DNA from: Pieris napi
Taxonomy: Eukaryota; Arthropoda; Insecta; Lepidoptera; Pieridae
Assembly: GCF_905475465.1 (NCBI RefSeq)
Contig: NC_062238.1
Location: forward strand, 5,188,501 to 5,252,500
Reading direction: 5' to 3'
DNA: 64,000 nt
Both the position numbers and the translations under genes were made by a program. Shown piece after piece: positions 50,669 to 62,523 of this stretch; the stretch's first letter is position 1; the number at the start of each line of letters is the position of its first letter. The notes below the pieces were generated by a model. That model was not told the DNA's origin and searched no databases. It saw only the letters and a program-made list of their open reading frames with translations.

Positions 50669-50945
50669 ATGTTACAACTTGCGGTGCGGTGCGGCGCCGG
50701 AGCGGTGCCGCAACGTCATCCTACATACAATTACAATACCATGTTGCACGATGCGATGCGCCGCCGCGCACCGCAAGCGCGCCGAAGTTGTGACCTGCGA
50801 GACGAGGCGGGGAGGGGTAAAATATATTGCCACACCGCAACGCCCGTTTGGCACCCTATAGCTCGTAATAAAAAAAAAAAGTAATTGCGGTGCGGCGCTG
50901 CACCGCACCGTTAACGCATCGTGTGACCGCGCTCTAACGCAACTA
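50669..50945. mobile_element. GC-rich transposon remnant (GCGGTGCGG blocks)
   Basis: In an AT-rich surround this stretch is packed with GCGGTGCGG and its complement: TTGCGGTGCGGTGCGGCGC near 50679, CGCCGCCGCGCACCGC near 50760, and GCGGTGCGGCGCTGCACCGC near 50886. The right edge, GCATCGTGTGACCGCGCTCT, resembles the outer ends of GC-rich non-autonomous DNA transposons. Overlapping frames on both strands (50669-50995) reflect the composition and are not genes. Neither target duplications nor a matching left edge are clear. Confidence 0.45.
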
Positions 50946-51818
50946 CGCATTTTTGCCCGTCTGTCGTTTTGAGACTTGTACATCATACACGCCAATAAAT
51001 AAATGTCATCAAGTATGAGGTAAAACAGTTAAATAATAACAGAATGAAGGCACAGCCAAGTTGTATAGAGCCTTTCCCATGATTCAAGTAGTCTGGCAGT
51101 TCGCCAGTTTCATATATTTTTTACATACGAATTCACAAACAATGCGGCGAAGGAAGAGTAACGGTTAAGAAAATCGGATTTACGTGCTCAAAACTTAGTT
51201 ATTTCTCTTTCAGCAGCTAAATCTGACAGAGACGTATGTTTTAAAACTTAATCTATTTTTCATGCAATTTATACTAGTACGTGCTTACATTATTCAATTC
51301 AGAGTTTTAAAAATTATTGTATTCAAAAATGAACTGTCAATTGCTATAGACATCATATTTAAATTTGTCTAAAAAAATATTATTGTCCGGCGCCACTAAC
51401 ACAACACAAACTTCAGAAATGAAGAGCGCGACTGAAGAAGAATACAAACATTATATAACTGAATATAACTTATTTTGAAATTCTAAAGTTTTTTAAAAAT
51501 AAGTTCTAGAAGTGAAATATAGCCCAATGATAAAATAAAGTTAAGAATTAACTAACAACTACTAAGGCTGTTACAATGTTGTTTCACGTATATATAAAAG
51601 ATCTACTCCACATATGCTATATTTGGTTCTACTTGTACATACTGGTACTACTAGTGTCAAGGCTGCGTTGGACAATAATAGGAACAGCAGAATAATAGAG
51701 GTCGTAGAAAACAACTACATAATGAGAACTGAGAATTCTTATTTTTAGTTTCTGTGGAAGCTCTTCTTTATCATTTGTTACTATGTGACAGCAATTGACA
51801 GCTCATTTTTATTATATA

Positions 51819-52175
51819 TCTTCGAATATATAAAATTCTCGTGTCACAATGTTTGTTCCCATTCTCTTCCGAAACGGCTCCACCGATTCTTATGTAATTT
51901 TTATGCATATTCAGTAAGTCTGAGAATGGGCTACTATCTATCTATCTTTCAACCCCCTAAATGTTAAGGGTGAGCACCCCTAAATTTTTATTTTTTAGAT
52001 AATTTTTTGTTTTTATTTTTTTATGATACAGCATACAAAAATACATACAACCCTTAATTATCACCCCTCTATGATCAACCCCTATTTTTCTAGTAGATAG
52101 TTATTTTTATTGAACTAAAAACATGTTTCCTAGAAATATTATACATGTCAAAGCAACGTTTGCCGGGTCAGGTAG
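51819..52175 (+). mobile_element. Non-autonomous Helitron, first family, with altered 3' end (left arm)
   Basis: It starts TCTTCGAATATATAAAATTC after an A and is colinear with the Helitron at 9954-10321 (blocks TCTCGTGTCACAATGTT and GAAACGGCTCCACCGATTCT). The 3' hairpin is TCAAAGCAACGTTTGCC, followed by GGGTCAG and GTAG where CTAG is expected. The first base of the terminal tetranucleotide has thus changed. Confidence 0.82.
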
Positions 52176-52526
52176 TATATTAATAAATTTCTTTATTACT
52201 GTATAATAATCCAACTTATTTTTAAATTAAATACACCAATGGTCCCTCAACTAAGCCCTTCTGTAAACGTCGACATTTTGATCCGTAAATGATTATTTTC
52301 CTCGTAACAATGTCAATAATAAAATAAATACATAGTTGTTTTGCCTAAAGGCAGAGGAACATCAAACATTCACATTCTTTTCTTCATTGTGATATGTATC
52401 TATCTGAATACTTTTTTAAGCATCTTTTTGGTTCGAGAGTTTTTATTTGGCAAGTATAGGTTTAAAAAGAAATTCCCACGACACCGTCTGAAAATCCGGA
52501 GTGAAGCCAATATTAATTATGTGCTG

Positions 52527-52767
52527 CCTTGCGATTCTGTAACTCACTTTTCGAACTCACACAGCGGTTTTCGCATCGGCGGTCGCTCTCAAATTAGTCG
52601 TGAAGCAGTCATTTTATGATTTGGCATTCTGATAAACAATAAACTACTAGCTCCCACCTTTTCAGAATGCGAAATCATAAAATGACTGCTTCACGACTGA
52701 TTTGAGAGCGACCGCCGATGCGAAAACCGTTGTGTGAGTTCGAAAAGTGAGTTACAGAATCGCAGGG
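52527..52767. mobile_element. Foldback MITE, copy D (241 bp, left arm of palindrome)
   Basis: It has the same 241 bp structure as copies B and C, with loop GATAAACAATAAACTACTAG. Both arms have the TTTTCGAACTC variant. One arm reads AAATTAGTCG where the other has the complement of AAATCAGTCG, a single mismatch. The 92-codon frame across it is an artefact. Confidence 0.9.
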
Positions 52768-52937
52768 CATAATGGGTAATTTTACAATGAGTTCTATTTT
52801 AAAAAATAGTACTAATATAATAGTGTTTCGTCTTCTACTTAACATATTAGTAGGTTAAACCTATGTAATGTATGAAGAAATTGTCTAGCACATACAGAAG
52901 TACCTACTTTAAATACATGTACGTGTCTTTATCCCAG

Positions 52938-53069
52938 CGAGTTGGAGAACATAATAGGTTTATCAATAACAGATGAAGAAATAACTCTGCCTCATACTCC
53001 AGGGAAGAGGAATAATTTCAAACAAGGAATTACTCTGAAAATACATTTAATAGGCAGAAAACAAGAAAG
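52938..53069 (+). CDS. Candidate internal exon (weak)
   Basis: ATCCCAG precedes 52938 and AAG|GTAAGT follows at 53069/53070, a good acceptor-like and a strong donor-like pair. The 132 bp between them is open in one frame (GLSITDEEITLPHTPGKR is part of it) and is an exact multiple of three. The residues match no family I recognise, the acceptor has a poor pyrimidine tract, and no partner exons are visible. An identical copy is at 62222-62353, minus. Chance occurrence is quite possible. Confidence 0.2.
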
Positions 53070-53443
53070 GTAAGTCAAGCCTAAGTTGAAGTAATTGGCT
53101 CAGTGCCAGTCGCAGTGACAATTACACTTTTCGCCTCCTAGAGACACTGTAGATGGGCATTTTCATAGGTTACATGACGGTTTTTATACGTACATATAAT
53201 AAGTTTTTATTGTTCACAAACAGTTTGGCGAGGTTCGAAACCCAGTTCCCTTTTATAGCCAATAAAATTATTACGGAGTTGCAAATCTGTAAAGTTCTTT
53301 ATACTTTTTGTAAAATAAATCGTTTTATTGTCCAACATATTAGAACTGAATTTCTATATACATATATTTATTATGTTATAATTTGGGATGTGTTATTAGG
53401 CTTAAAATTGACTATGTTTAATTACTATAATTATTCGTAATTA

Positions 53444-54204
53444 CGGCCTGGCCACGGGGATCGGCGGTGCGAACCGCGATGCGGGAGGCGAGGCGACCAT
53501 TTGCGCGGGGCCGTTTGCAGGCCACGGACCAGTCACGTTTGCCGCCGCGACCAGTAAGGAAGTTCGACAGCGAAATGTCTTTATCGAAATCATCTCGATA
53601 TTGCTTGGAAAGTAATAGCTTTTGGTTCAAGACCTAATATTTGGAGAAATTGTGGAGAATTCCACAAGAAGTATGAGAAATTCAGAATATATCCAGAATT
53701 ATTTTTTTGAGTATACCAGAATGAGTATTGAAACCTTCAATTATATTCTTATGAATATTCAACCAGAATTGGAGAAAAAAGTTAATGCAAATAGAATTTT
53801 AAGTGCCGCTGAAAAATAGTTTTTGAGATTAAGGTATATTAAATTAATGCTGTGGATGGCCAGACTTCCAAATAGCTGGTCTAGCCAGTATTTCAATAAC
53901 AAAAAACTCTGTATTCATTTTTCGCCGCGACCACGACTAAACTTATTTATTCCCTTCTCTATTCGCCGCGACTGCCGCTCGACTCCGTGGCTTGCACCGT
54001 ACTGATTCATGCATTTGTTTCGCTCGCCCGTCGCGACGTCAGTCGCCCGCGCGATTCGCTCGGTACATTTCGCCGGTCGCATCGCTGGTCGCCGTTGCGC
54101 GTGGCTTGATTAGTACATTGCTATGAGTTTATTTCAGTCGCTAGACGCATCGCGGTTCGCACCGCGCGAATATTCGCGTCGGCGAATGTCCCGTGGCCAG
54201 GCTG
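53444..54204 (+). mobile_element. PIF/Harbinger element with TTA target duplication (left arm)
   Basis: TTA at 53441-53443 and 54205-54207 flanks ends reading CGGCCTGGCCACGGG and, complemented, CAGCCTGGCCACGGG. Both ends also carry TGCGAACCGCGATGCG. A 3 bp TTA duplication is characteristic of PIF/Harbinger elements. The 761 bp body holds a fragment of transposase (53622-53950), and its right third is rich in GTCGC/CGCCG motifs that may be transposase-binding subterminal repeats. The element is internally deleted and non-autonomous. Confidence 0.85.
53622..53930 (+). pseudogene. PIF/Harbinger transposase N-terminal remnant
   Basis: The frame gives RNSEYIQNYFFEYTRMSIET then FNYILMNIQPELEKK. 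This is the pattern just before the DDE domain in HARBI1-like transposases, where an F..Y.RMS...F..IL..I.P block precedes the helix-rich region. A stop (53817-53819) follows SAAEK, and the same frame resumes with FLRLRYIKLMLWMARLPNSW. The catalytic DDE domain is absent, replaced by the GC-rich end of the element. It is inactive. Mirror copy at 61361-61669. Confidence 0.6.
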
Positions 54205-54884
54205 TTAGTTAGTAAAGCCTAAAGGGGAAGTATTAGCGACCCTTTAATTATTTTAATCGACCTGTCAACATCAAAGACTACCTTCTGTATGGGTCTCTTA
54301 ACATTCTCCTAAATTTATCACCATCGCGGCCTATTCCTCTGCTCTCAGTTTTAGAACTCTAGGTATTGGTACTGTATCAGGTGTTCAGTAAAGGATCTGT
54401 GGCTCTTTCAACCATTTGATCCTATCTGTACCTAGATTTGGCACTTGCTGTATGAAAACTACTTAAACATATTGTTATAAATTCACAATAAATGAGGTAT
54501 GAATATTTAACGTCGAAATACACAATATTTTGAGAAATAATTATCAAGTTGGATATCAAATTAACTAGATTTGTTCTTAGTTAAACATTCACACCTGAAC
54601 AAAGCAAACTCTCGGAACTAAATCTAAAGTTTAATTAGAAATATGAACAACGATGATAATTAGGGAGCGTTCTCATATCCATATCCGAACGCGCGCTTCA
54701 AAATATTATCTACCCGAGTAAATTGGTGGAACTCTAACAAGAGTCAAGCTTGGTGGTTCTTAAAACTTTAATTGCTTACAATTGTGTATCTTTGTATTGC
54801 TCTTTGAAATTGCTTAACATTAATGTCAAACCTATTTCATATTGCAATACTAGTAAATACCTAGACGTAAGAGTCTTATAGTTT

Positions 54885-54998
54885 ATGGTTTATGGAATCA
54901 TGACTGCCCCGTTTTAATATCGGTGGCGGTTGTTGGAGGGATGTTTTAATAAATAAAACACTTTTAAGCTAGGTGTCAACTGACTTTAATCATTTAAA
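54885..54998 (-). repeat. Possible LTR-end fragment (left arm)
   Basis: CGGTGGCGGTTGTTGGAGGG, ATGTTTTAATAAATAAAACA and CAACTGACTTTAATCATTTA are the inverse of the blocks at 42605-42722. See that entry for the LTR hypothesis. The two copies are substantially diverged. Confidence 0.4.
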
Positions 54999-56038
54999 AC
55001 AAGGGCTAGATAACATAAACTTAGGGGTAGTGGAGTTGAGACGCTGGACTAACAAAAAAACTGTAGCTTATGTATAACTTGTAAATATATATATAATATA
55101 ATCTCGACTTAATCTATTATAGATCTCCAAATGAGTATTTTCGAAAGAAATACGGTAATCAAATTCAATTTTTAGGCCACATAAAACACCCACACACGTC
55201 GGTACATTCCCACACACATCTATACAGGCAAATTTTTAGAACTTAATTTACGTCGTATACAACATGTAGTCCGTTTTGGCTATATTTCGATTTTTCATCC
55301 TTTTTTAGATGATGTGAAAAAATCAAATACACGCTACATAATGGACGCCTCACATCGTAGCAATTGTATCAAGTTTATATTGACGGTGACAGTGGTTAGT
55401 TTATTTAATAAATATTAATACGTATGTTTGATTTAATTAACACATTCGGCTGTGTAGACATTTTGGTCACAAGTCTAGTGATTTTCTGCGTCCCTTTAGA
55501 ATCTTCAATAAGGAGAAAGCTATTTTGAAAGGGGTTACTTTATATTTGACTTGGTCTTATTATATTGGACATCAAATTAATAAGTAACGAACTCGATATG
55601 ACTCAAATTCTAGTTTGCGTTGTGTAGGTATAACTCTCCTGTTCCCAAATGGAATTATAACACAAATTATTTGATTACCAAACTAATACTACAAACTTTA
55701 TTGCAACAGAGTTTCCGAATATTATTTGATGGACCTGGTATTTCCATAATACTTGACAATTGACATCAACGCAACATTGTAAGACTTTAAACAACAAAAA
55801 CATTACTCTAATGTTAAGAATAATTAAAATTTTACCTACTATTCAAATTTTACTAGAAAACGTGATGAAATTTTTTAGACATTAAATCATTATATAATTT
55901 TCCATTATTGTTTATAATCTGTATATAGTATAAAGAATAAAGATATTATCTCCTTTCAAATTACAAAACAACACCACAATCGTAATTTCAGTGAGACTGC
56001 TTTATTAGTTTTTGTCTAGTCCCGAAACCCAGTCAAGT

Positions 56039-56076
56039 AGTAAATGATAATTATTATTATCATTTACTACTTATTA
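56039..56076. repeat. 16 bp inverted repeat inside the arm
   Basis: AAGTAGTAAATGATAA, six bases, then TTATCATTTACTACTT. The stem is perfect. It occurs again at 59215-59252 through the large palindrome. Confidence 0.8.
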
Positions 56077-56754
56077 TGACCCTTTCTAATCAATCAAACA
56101 ATTATTTTTTCTCCCGGCATCAAATCCAAACCTCTGAGCTGTAGGGTATCACACTTGCCCCTATTAGAAAGACAAACTTATAAATTATGTAGTAATATCG
56201 ACTCTAAATGATAGTAACGATCCCTAAACAATGTTGCTTTTGTTTTGTTTGCGAGTGGAGCTCATTGTTAAGAGACTTAGCATTCAAGCTGCTCTAAATC
56301 TTCACTAACGGCCTTTTAAAATGCCCTCACATTACTTCCAAATGCTCTTTCATTGTACTTTGAAAATTGCAATGAATCTTCATGATTTTACTCATTCGTT
56401 AATATTATTTATTATATTCTATTGTACAATAAAGTAACTATTTTAATTTAGACTTTGAAGTAAGTAAGTTTTATAGCAAGGTCTCTTCAATTCTTATGGG
56501 CCCATAATATCATTTTCTTTGATGGACAGTTAAACCTTATTCTTCATACTTTATTTAGATTAAGACATGCCCAATTTCTCATGTTGATTTCCTTTCATCA
56601 TACGAACAAGTTAGCGCGGGTAGAGGGATAAATTCACTCGTGCTTAGCGATTCAAAACCCTGAAAACGTTGAGAGTTAGCTTATCCACTAAACTATCACT
56701 ACATAATTCTTAACCAATAGACCAAATTATAAAACCCAGTGTCGGTAAGCCATT

Positions 56755-57030
56755 TTAGGCCTGAAATTCAGATTTGTGTATCTTTTGTGATCATTTGTGT
56801 TTTTTAATAGGCAAGTAGGTGATCAGTAGTTGGTGCCTGACACAATTTAAAATTAAATTTTTGGGTGTAATTCATGCTCGGTTTCCTCCCGATGTTGTCC
56901 TTCACCATTTGACCGATTGTTAAATGTGCACATAGACAGAAGTCCATTGTTGAACAGCCGGGGATCGTAACTATGACTTCAGAAATGCGAGTCACACGCT
57001 AAAGCCAATTGACCAACACGCTCTAGATAA
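56755..57030 (-). mobile_element. Old tRNA-derived SINE (left arm)
   Basis: On minus, GTGTTGGTCAATTGGCTTTA, then GTTACGATCCCCGGCTGTTC (B-box region), ATGTGCACATTTAACAATCG, GTGAAGGACAACATCGGGAG, and CACCTACTTGCCTATTAAAA are in SINE order. It is clearly more diverged than the 9050 copy. The 63-codon frame at 56804-56995 is SINE sequence. Confidence 0.75.
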
Positions 57031-57217
57031 AAAATAGTGCGAAAATTTGTCGTTAATGGTTTTACCTTTTCATTCGGTTTTTGTATACATTTTGAGTATC
57101 ATCTCCGCTGAAATTAAAATTCTAAAAGCGTTTGCCAATATTTTATGTGATAGTCCTTGGTAAGTGAGAGCCGACAACTCAGCGTTATTGGAAAGGGATC
57201 ACTCGACGTCCATCTAT

Positions 57218-58073
57218 TAGTTATGCACTGTTTTGTTTGAAACTATTACTGAAAACATAAAATTCCATATATTATACCGACTGTCTATTGTTAATGGTTT
57301 AAATAGGTTTAATGATATGTAAAAATTTGTAAGTGAATAATGAATAAAAATGTTCTTATTTATTTTGTTGTCGTTTAAATTTTGAACAAAAAGGGTGTGA
57401 ATTGTTGGCTTGACAAGCCGCGGGGTAGGCTGGAGGCCCGCCAGGCGAACCTCGCACTTTGTGGCTTTTTATATACGCACCAAATTTTAGCAGCAAAGTG
57501 TAACTTTGTTTTAATTTAGCCATTTTGGCACGTCCCGACGGAACTGCGGATCATTTGTATCAGTTATACAGATAATGCGATCTGAGAGGCGAGGAAATTA
57601 CTTGGCGTCCTTAGGTACATTTTGTTTTAAAGGACCCGGTGTGCGGTGACACTGTTTTAAGCGATATGCGGCGACGGCTAAACATGCTCAGCGTATCAAT
57701 TCTATTATTAGATGTCTAATAACCCTAGTATTAAACTCTGATAGTGTGTTTTTTAGTGCTGATTTACACCTAGGATATGGATATGAAAACCTCAATGAAG
57801 CCATATAATCTTGGACATAGACAGGAGTATTAGTTTGAAGATGACAGTTCTTGTCGACAAATTTTCATACAAATTAAGTTTTAAACTTTCAACATACACT
57901 ACTGAATTTGTGGTCAAGATTTATAATACAATCTATAGTAAAAGATGACCAGGCAGTTCGAATATAGAAAAACTCAAACTAAAATAACAGTAACAAAAAC
58001 TATACTAGGTATACAAACTAAATATTTCCCATATATATTGAATTTTTAAACATTAAAGCCAGTAATTTTTGAT
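57218..58073. other. Single-copy spacer of the palindrome (856 bp)
   Basis: Pairing ends at 57217/58074 and this stretch has no self-complementarity of note. It contains a GC-richer part (about 57410-57680, with AAGCCGCGGGGTAGGCTGG and CGATATGCGGCGACGGC) between AT-rich edges. No open frame, known repeat or terminal repeat is recognised. Confidence 0.8.
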
Positions 58074-58260
58074 ATAGATGGACGTCGAGTGATCCCTTTC
58101 CAATAACGCTGAGTTGTCGGCTCTCACTTACCAAGGACTATCACATAAAATATTGGCAAACGCTTTTAGAATTTTAATTTCAGCGGAGATGATACTCAAA
58201 ATGTATACAAAAACCGAATGAAAAGGTAAAACCATTAACGACAAATTTTCGCACTATTTT

Positions 58261-58536
58261 TTATCTAGAGCGTGTTGGTCAATTGGCTTTAGCGTGTGAC
58301 TCGCATTTCTGAAGTCATAGTTACGATCCCCGGCTGTTCAACAATGGACTTCTGTCTATGTGCACATTTAACAATCGGTCAAATGGTGAAGGACAACATC
58401 GGGAGGAAACCGAGCATGAATTACACCCAAAAATTTAATTTTAAATTGTGTCAGGCACCAACTACTGATCACCTACTTGCCTATTAAAAAACACAAATGA
58501 TCACAAAAGATACACAAATCTGAATTTCAGGCCTAA
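58261..58536 (+). mobile_element. Old tRNA-derived SINE (mirror of 56755-57030)
   Basis: Mirror image of the left-arm SINE. Its tRNA-like B-box (CGATCCCCGGCTG) is near 58325. Confidence 0.75.
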
Positions 58537-60292
58537 AATGGCTTACCGACACTGGGTTTTATAATTTGGTCTATTGGTTAAGAATTATGTAGTGATAGTT
58601 TAGTGGATAAGCTAACTCTCAACGTTTTCAGGGTTTTGAATCGCTAAGCACGAGTGAATTTATCCCTCTACCCGCGCTAACTTGTTCGTATGATGAAAGG
58701 AAATCAACATGAGAAATTGGGCATGTCTTAATCTAAATAAAGTATGAAGAATAAGGTTTAACTGTCCATCAAAGAAAATGATATTATGGGCCCATAAGAA
58801 TTGAAGAGACCTTGCTATAAAACTTACTTACTTCAAAGTCTAAATTAAAATAGTTACTTTATTGTACAATAGAATATAATAAATAATATTAACGAATGAG
58901 TAAAATCATGAAGATTCATTGCAATTTTCAAAGTACAATGAAAGAGCATTTGGAAGTAATGTGAGGGCATTTTAAAAGGCCGTTAGTGAAGATTTAGAGC
59001 AGCTTGAATGCTAAGTCTCTTAACAATGAGCTCCACTCGCAAACAAAACAAAAGCAACATTGTTTAGGGATCGTTACTATCATTTAGAGTCGATATTACT
59101 ACATAATTTATAAGTTTGTCTTTCTAATAGGGGCAAGTGTGATACCCTACAGCTCAGAGGTTTGGATTTGATGCCGGGAGAAAAAATAATTGTTTGATTG
59201 ATTAGAAAGGGTCATAATAAGTAGTAAATGATAATAATAATTATCATTTACTACTTGACTGGGTTTCGGGACTAGACAAAAACTAATAAAGCAGTCTCAC
59301 TGAAATTACGATTGTGGTGTTGTTTTGTAATTTGAAAGGAGATAATATCTTTATTCTTTATACTATATACAGATTATAAACAATAATGGAAAATTATATA
59401 ATGATTTAATGTCTAAAAAATTTCATCACGTTTTCTAGTAAAATTTGAATAGTAGGTAAAATTTTAATTATTCTTAACATTAGAGTAATGTTTTTGTTGT
59501 TTAAAGTCTTACAATGTTGCGTTGATGTCAATTGTCAAGTATTATGGAAATACCAGGTCCATCAAATAATATTCGGAAACTCTGTTGCAATAAAGTTTGT
59601 AGTATTAGTTTGGTAATCAAATAATTTGTGTTATAATTCCATTTGGGAACAGGAGAGTTATACCTACACAACGCAAACTAGAATTTGAGTCATATCGAGT
59701 TCGTTACTTATTAATTTGATGTCCAATATAATAAGACCAAGTCAAATATAAAGTAACCCCTTTCAAAATAGCTTTCTCCTTATTGAAGATTCTAAAGGGA
59801 CGCAGAAAATCACTAGACTTGTGACCAAAATGTCTACACAGCCGAATGTGTTAATTAAATCAAACATACGTATTAATATTTATTAAATAAACTAACCACT
59901 GTCACCGTCAATATAAACTTGATACAATTGCTACGATGTGAGGCGTCCATTATGTAGCGTGTATTTGATTTTTTCACATCATCTAAAAAAGGATGAAAAA
60001 TCGAAATATAGCCAAAACGGACTACATGTTGTATACGACGTAAATTAAGTTCTAAAAATTTGCCTGTATAGATGTGTGTGGGAATGTACCGACGTGTGTG
60101 GGTGTTTTATGTGGCCTAAAAATTGAATTTGATTACCGTATTTCTTTCGAAAATACTCATTTGGAGATCTATAATAGATTAAGTCGAGATTATATTATAT
60201 ATATATTTACAAGTTATACATAAGCTACAGTTTTTTTGTTAGTCCAGCGTCTCAACTCCACTACCCCTAAGTTTATGTTATCTAGCCCTTGT

Positions 60293-60406
60293 TTTAAATG
60301 ATTAAAGTCAGTTGACACCTAGCTTAAAAGTGTTTTATTTATTAAAACATCCCTCCAACAACCGCCACCGATATTAAAACGGGGCAGTCATGATTCCATA
60401 AACCAT
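60293..60406 (+). repeat. Possible LTR-end fragment (mirror of 54885-54998)
   Basis: Mirror copy, here in the same orientation as the copy at 42605. Confidence 0.4.
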
Positions 60407-61086
60407 AAACTATAAGACTCTTACGTCTAGGTATTTACTAGTATTGCAATATGAAATAGGTTTGACATTAATGTTAAGCAATTTCAAAGAGCAATACAAA
60501 GATACACAATTGTAAGCAATTAAAGTTTTAAGAACCACCAAGCTTGACTCTTGTTAGAGTTCCACCAATTTACTCGGGTAGATAATATTTTGAAGCGCGC
60601 GTTCGGATATGGATATGAGAACGCTCCCTAATTATCATCGTTGTTCATATTTCTAATTAAACTTTAGATTTAGTTCCGAGAGTTTGCTTTGTTCAGGTGT
60701 GAATGTTTAACTAAGAACAAATCTAGTTAATTTGATATCCAACTTGATAATTATTTCTCAAAATATTGTGTATTTCGACGTTAAATATTCATACCTCATT
60801 TATTGTGAATTTATAACAATATGTTTAAGTAGTTTTCATACAGCAAGTGCCAAATCTAGGTACAGATAGGATCAAATGGTTGAAAGAGCCACAGATCCTT
60901 TACTGAACACCTGATACAGTACCAATACCTAGAGTTCTAAAACTGAGAGCAGAGGAATAGGCCGCGATGGTGATAAATTTAGGAGAATGTTAAGAGACCC
61001 ATACAGAAGGTAGTCTTTGATGTTGACAGGTCGATTAAAATAATTAAAGGGTCGCTAATACTTCCCCTTTAGGCTTTACTAACTAA

Positions 61087-61847
61087 CAGCCTGGCCACGG
61101 GACATTCGCCGACGCGAATATTCGCGCGGTGCGAACCGCGATGCGTCTAGCGACTGAAATAAACTCATAGCAATGTACTAATCAAGCCACGCGCAACGGC
61201 GACCAGCGATGCGACCGGCGAAATGTACCGAGCGAATCGCGCGGGCGACTGACGTCGCGACGGGCGAGCGAAACAAATGCATGAATCAGTACGGTGCAAG
61301 CCACGGAGTCGAGCGGCAGTCGCGGCGAATAGAGAAGGGAATAAATAAGTTTAGTCGTGGTCGCGGCGAAAAATGAATACAGAGTTTTTTGTTATTGAAA
61401 TACTGGCTAGACCAGCTATTTGGAAGTCTGGCCATCCACAGCATTAATTTAATATACCTTAATCTCAAAAACTATTTTTCAGCGGCACTTAAAATTCTAT
61501 TTGCATTAACTTTTTTCTCCAATTCTGGTTGAATATTCATAAGAATATAATTGAAGGTTTCAATACTCATTCTGGTATACTCAAAAAAATAATTCTGGAT
61601 ATATTCTGAATTTCTCATACTTCTTGTGGAATTCTCCACAATTTCTCCAAATATTAGGTCTTGAACCAAAAGCTATTACTTTCCAAGCAATATCGAGATG
61701 ATTTCGATAAAGACATTTCGCTGTCGAACTTCCTTACTGGTCGCGGCGGCAAACGTGACTGGTCCGTGGCCTGCAAACGGCCCCGCGCAAATGGTCGCCT
61801 CGCCTCCCGCATCGCGGTTCGCACCGCCGATCCCCGTGGCCAGGCCG
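61087..61847 (-). mobile_element. PIF/Harbinger element (mirror of 53444-54204)
   Basis: TTA duplications flank it at 61084-61086 and 61848-61850 on the complementary strand. The transposase remnant is at 61361-61669, minus, with the same internal stop. Confidence 0.85.
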
Positions 61848-62523
61848 TAATTACGAATAATTATAGTAATTAAACATAGTCAATTTTAAGCCTAATAACA
61901 CATCCCAAATTATAACATAATAAATATATGTATATAGAAATTCAGTTCTAATATGTTGGACAATAAAACGATTTATTTTACAAAAAGTATAAAGAACTTT
62001 ACAGATTTGCAACTCCGTAATAATTTTATTGGCTATAAAAGGGAACTGGGTTTCGAACCTCGCCAAACTGTTTGTGAACAATAAAAACTTATTATATGTA
62101 CGTATAAAAACCGTCATGTAACCTATGAAAATGCCCATCTACAGTGTCTCTAGGAGGCGAAAAGTGTAATTGTCACTGCGACTGGCACTGAGCCAATTAC
62201 TTCAACTTAGGCTTGACTTACCTTTCTTGTTTTCTGCCTATTAAATGTATTTTCAGAGTAATTCCTTGTTTGAAATTATTCCTCTTCCCTGGAGTATGAG
62301 GCAGAGTTATTTCTTCATCTGTTATTGATAAACCTATTATGTTCTCCAACTCGCTGGGATAAAGACACGTACATGTATTTAAAGTAGGTACTTCTGTATG
62401 TGCTAGACAATTTCTTCATACATTACATAGGTTTAACCTACTAATATGTTAAGTAGAAGACGAAACACTATTATATTAGTACTATTTTTTAAAATAGAAC
62501 TCATTGTAAAATTACCCATTATG

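Larger units (their letters stand above)
51291..57217 (+). repeat. Left arm of giant palindrome (continues beyond the mirrored window edge)
   Basis: Every position i pairs with 115291-i in the right arm. The stretches compared (around 51291, 52201, 53401, 54241, 55081, 55861, 56461 and 57001-57217) were identical, and predicted frames in the two arms give identical peptides. The inner end is exact: pairing stops after CGACGTCCATCTAT at 57217. The outer limit is set by the window end, so the arm is at least 5927 bp. Confidence 0.95.

Noticed and set aside
50669..50995. Overlapping arginine/alanine-rich frames on both strands
   Set aside because: Long frames on both strands of a GC-rich repeat patch are a composition effect.
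52341..52619. A recurrent peptide ending in SHSGFRIGGRSQISREAVIL in several open frames (32207-32404, 32460-32771, 52341-52619 and the mirror)
   Set aside because: It is the translation of foldback-MITE arms, not a protein family; the frames begin in unrelated flanking DNA.
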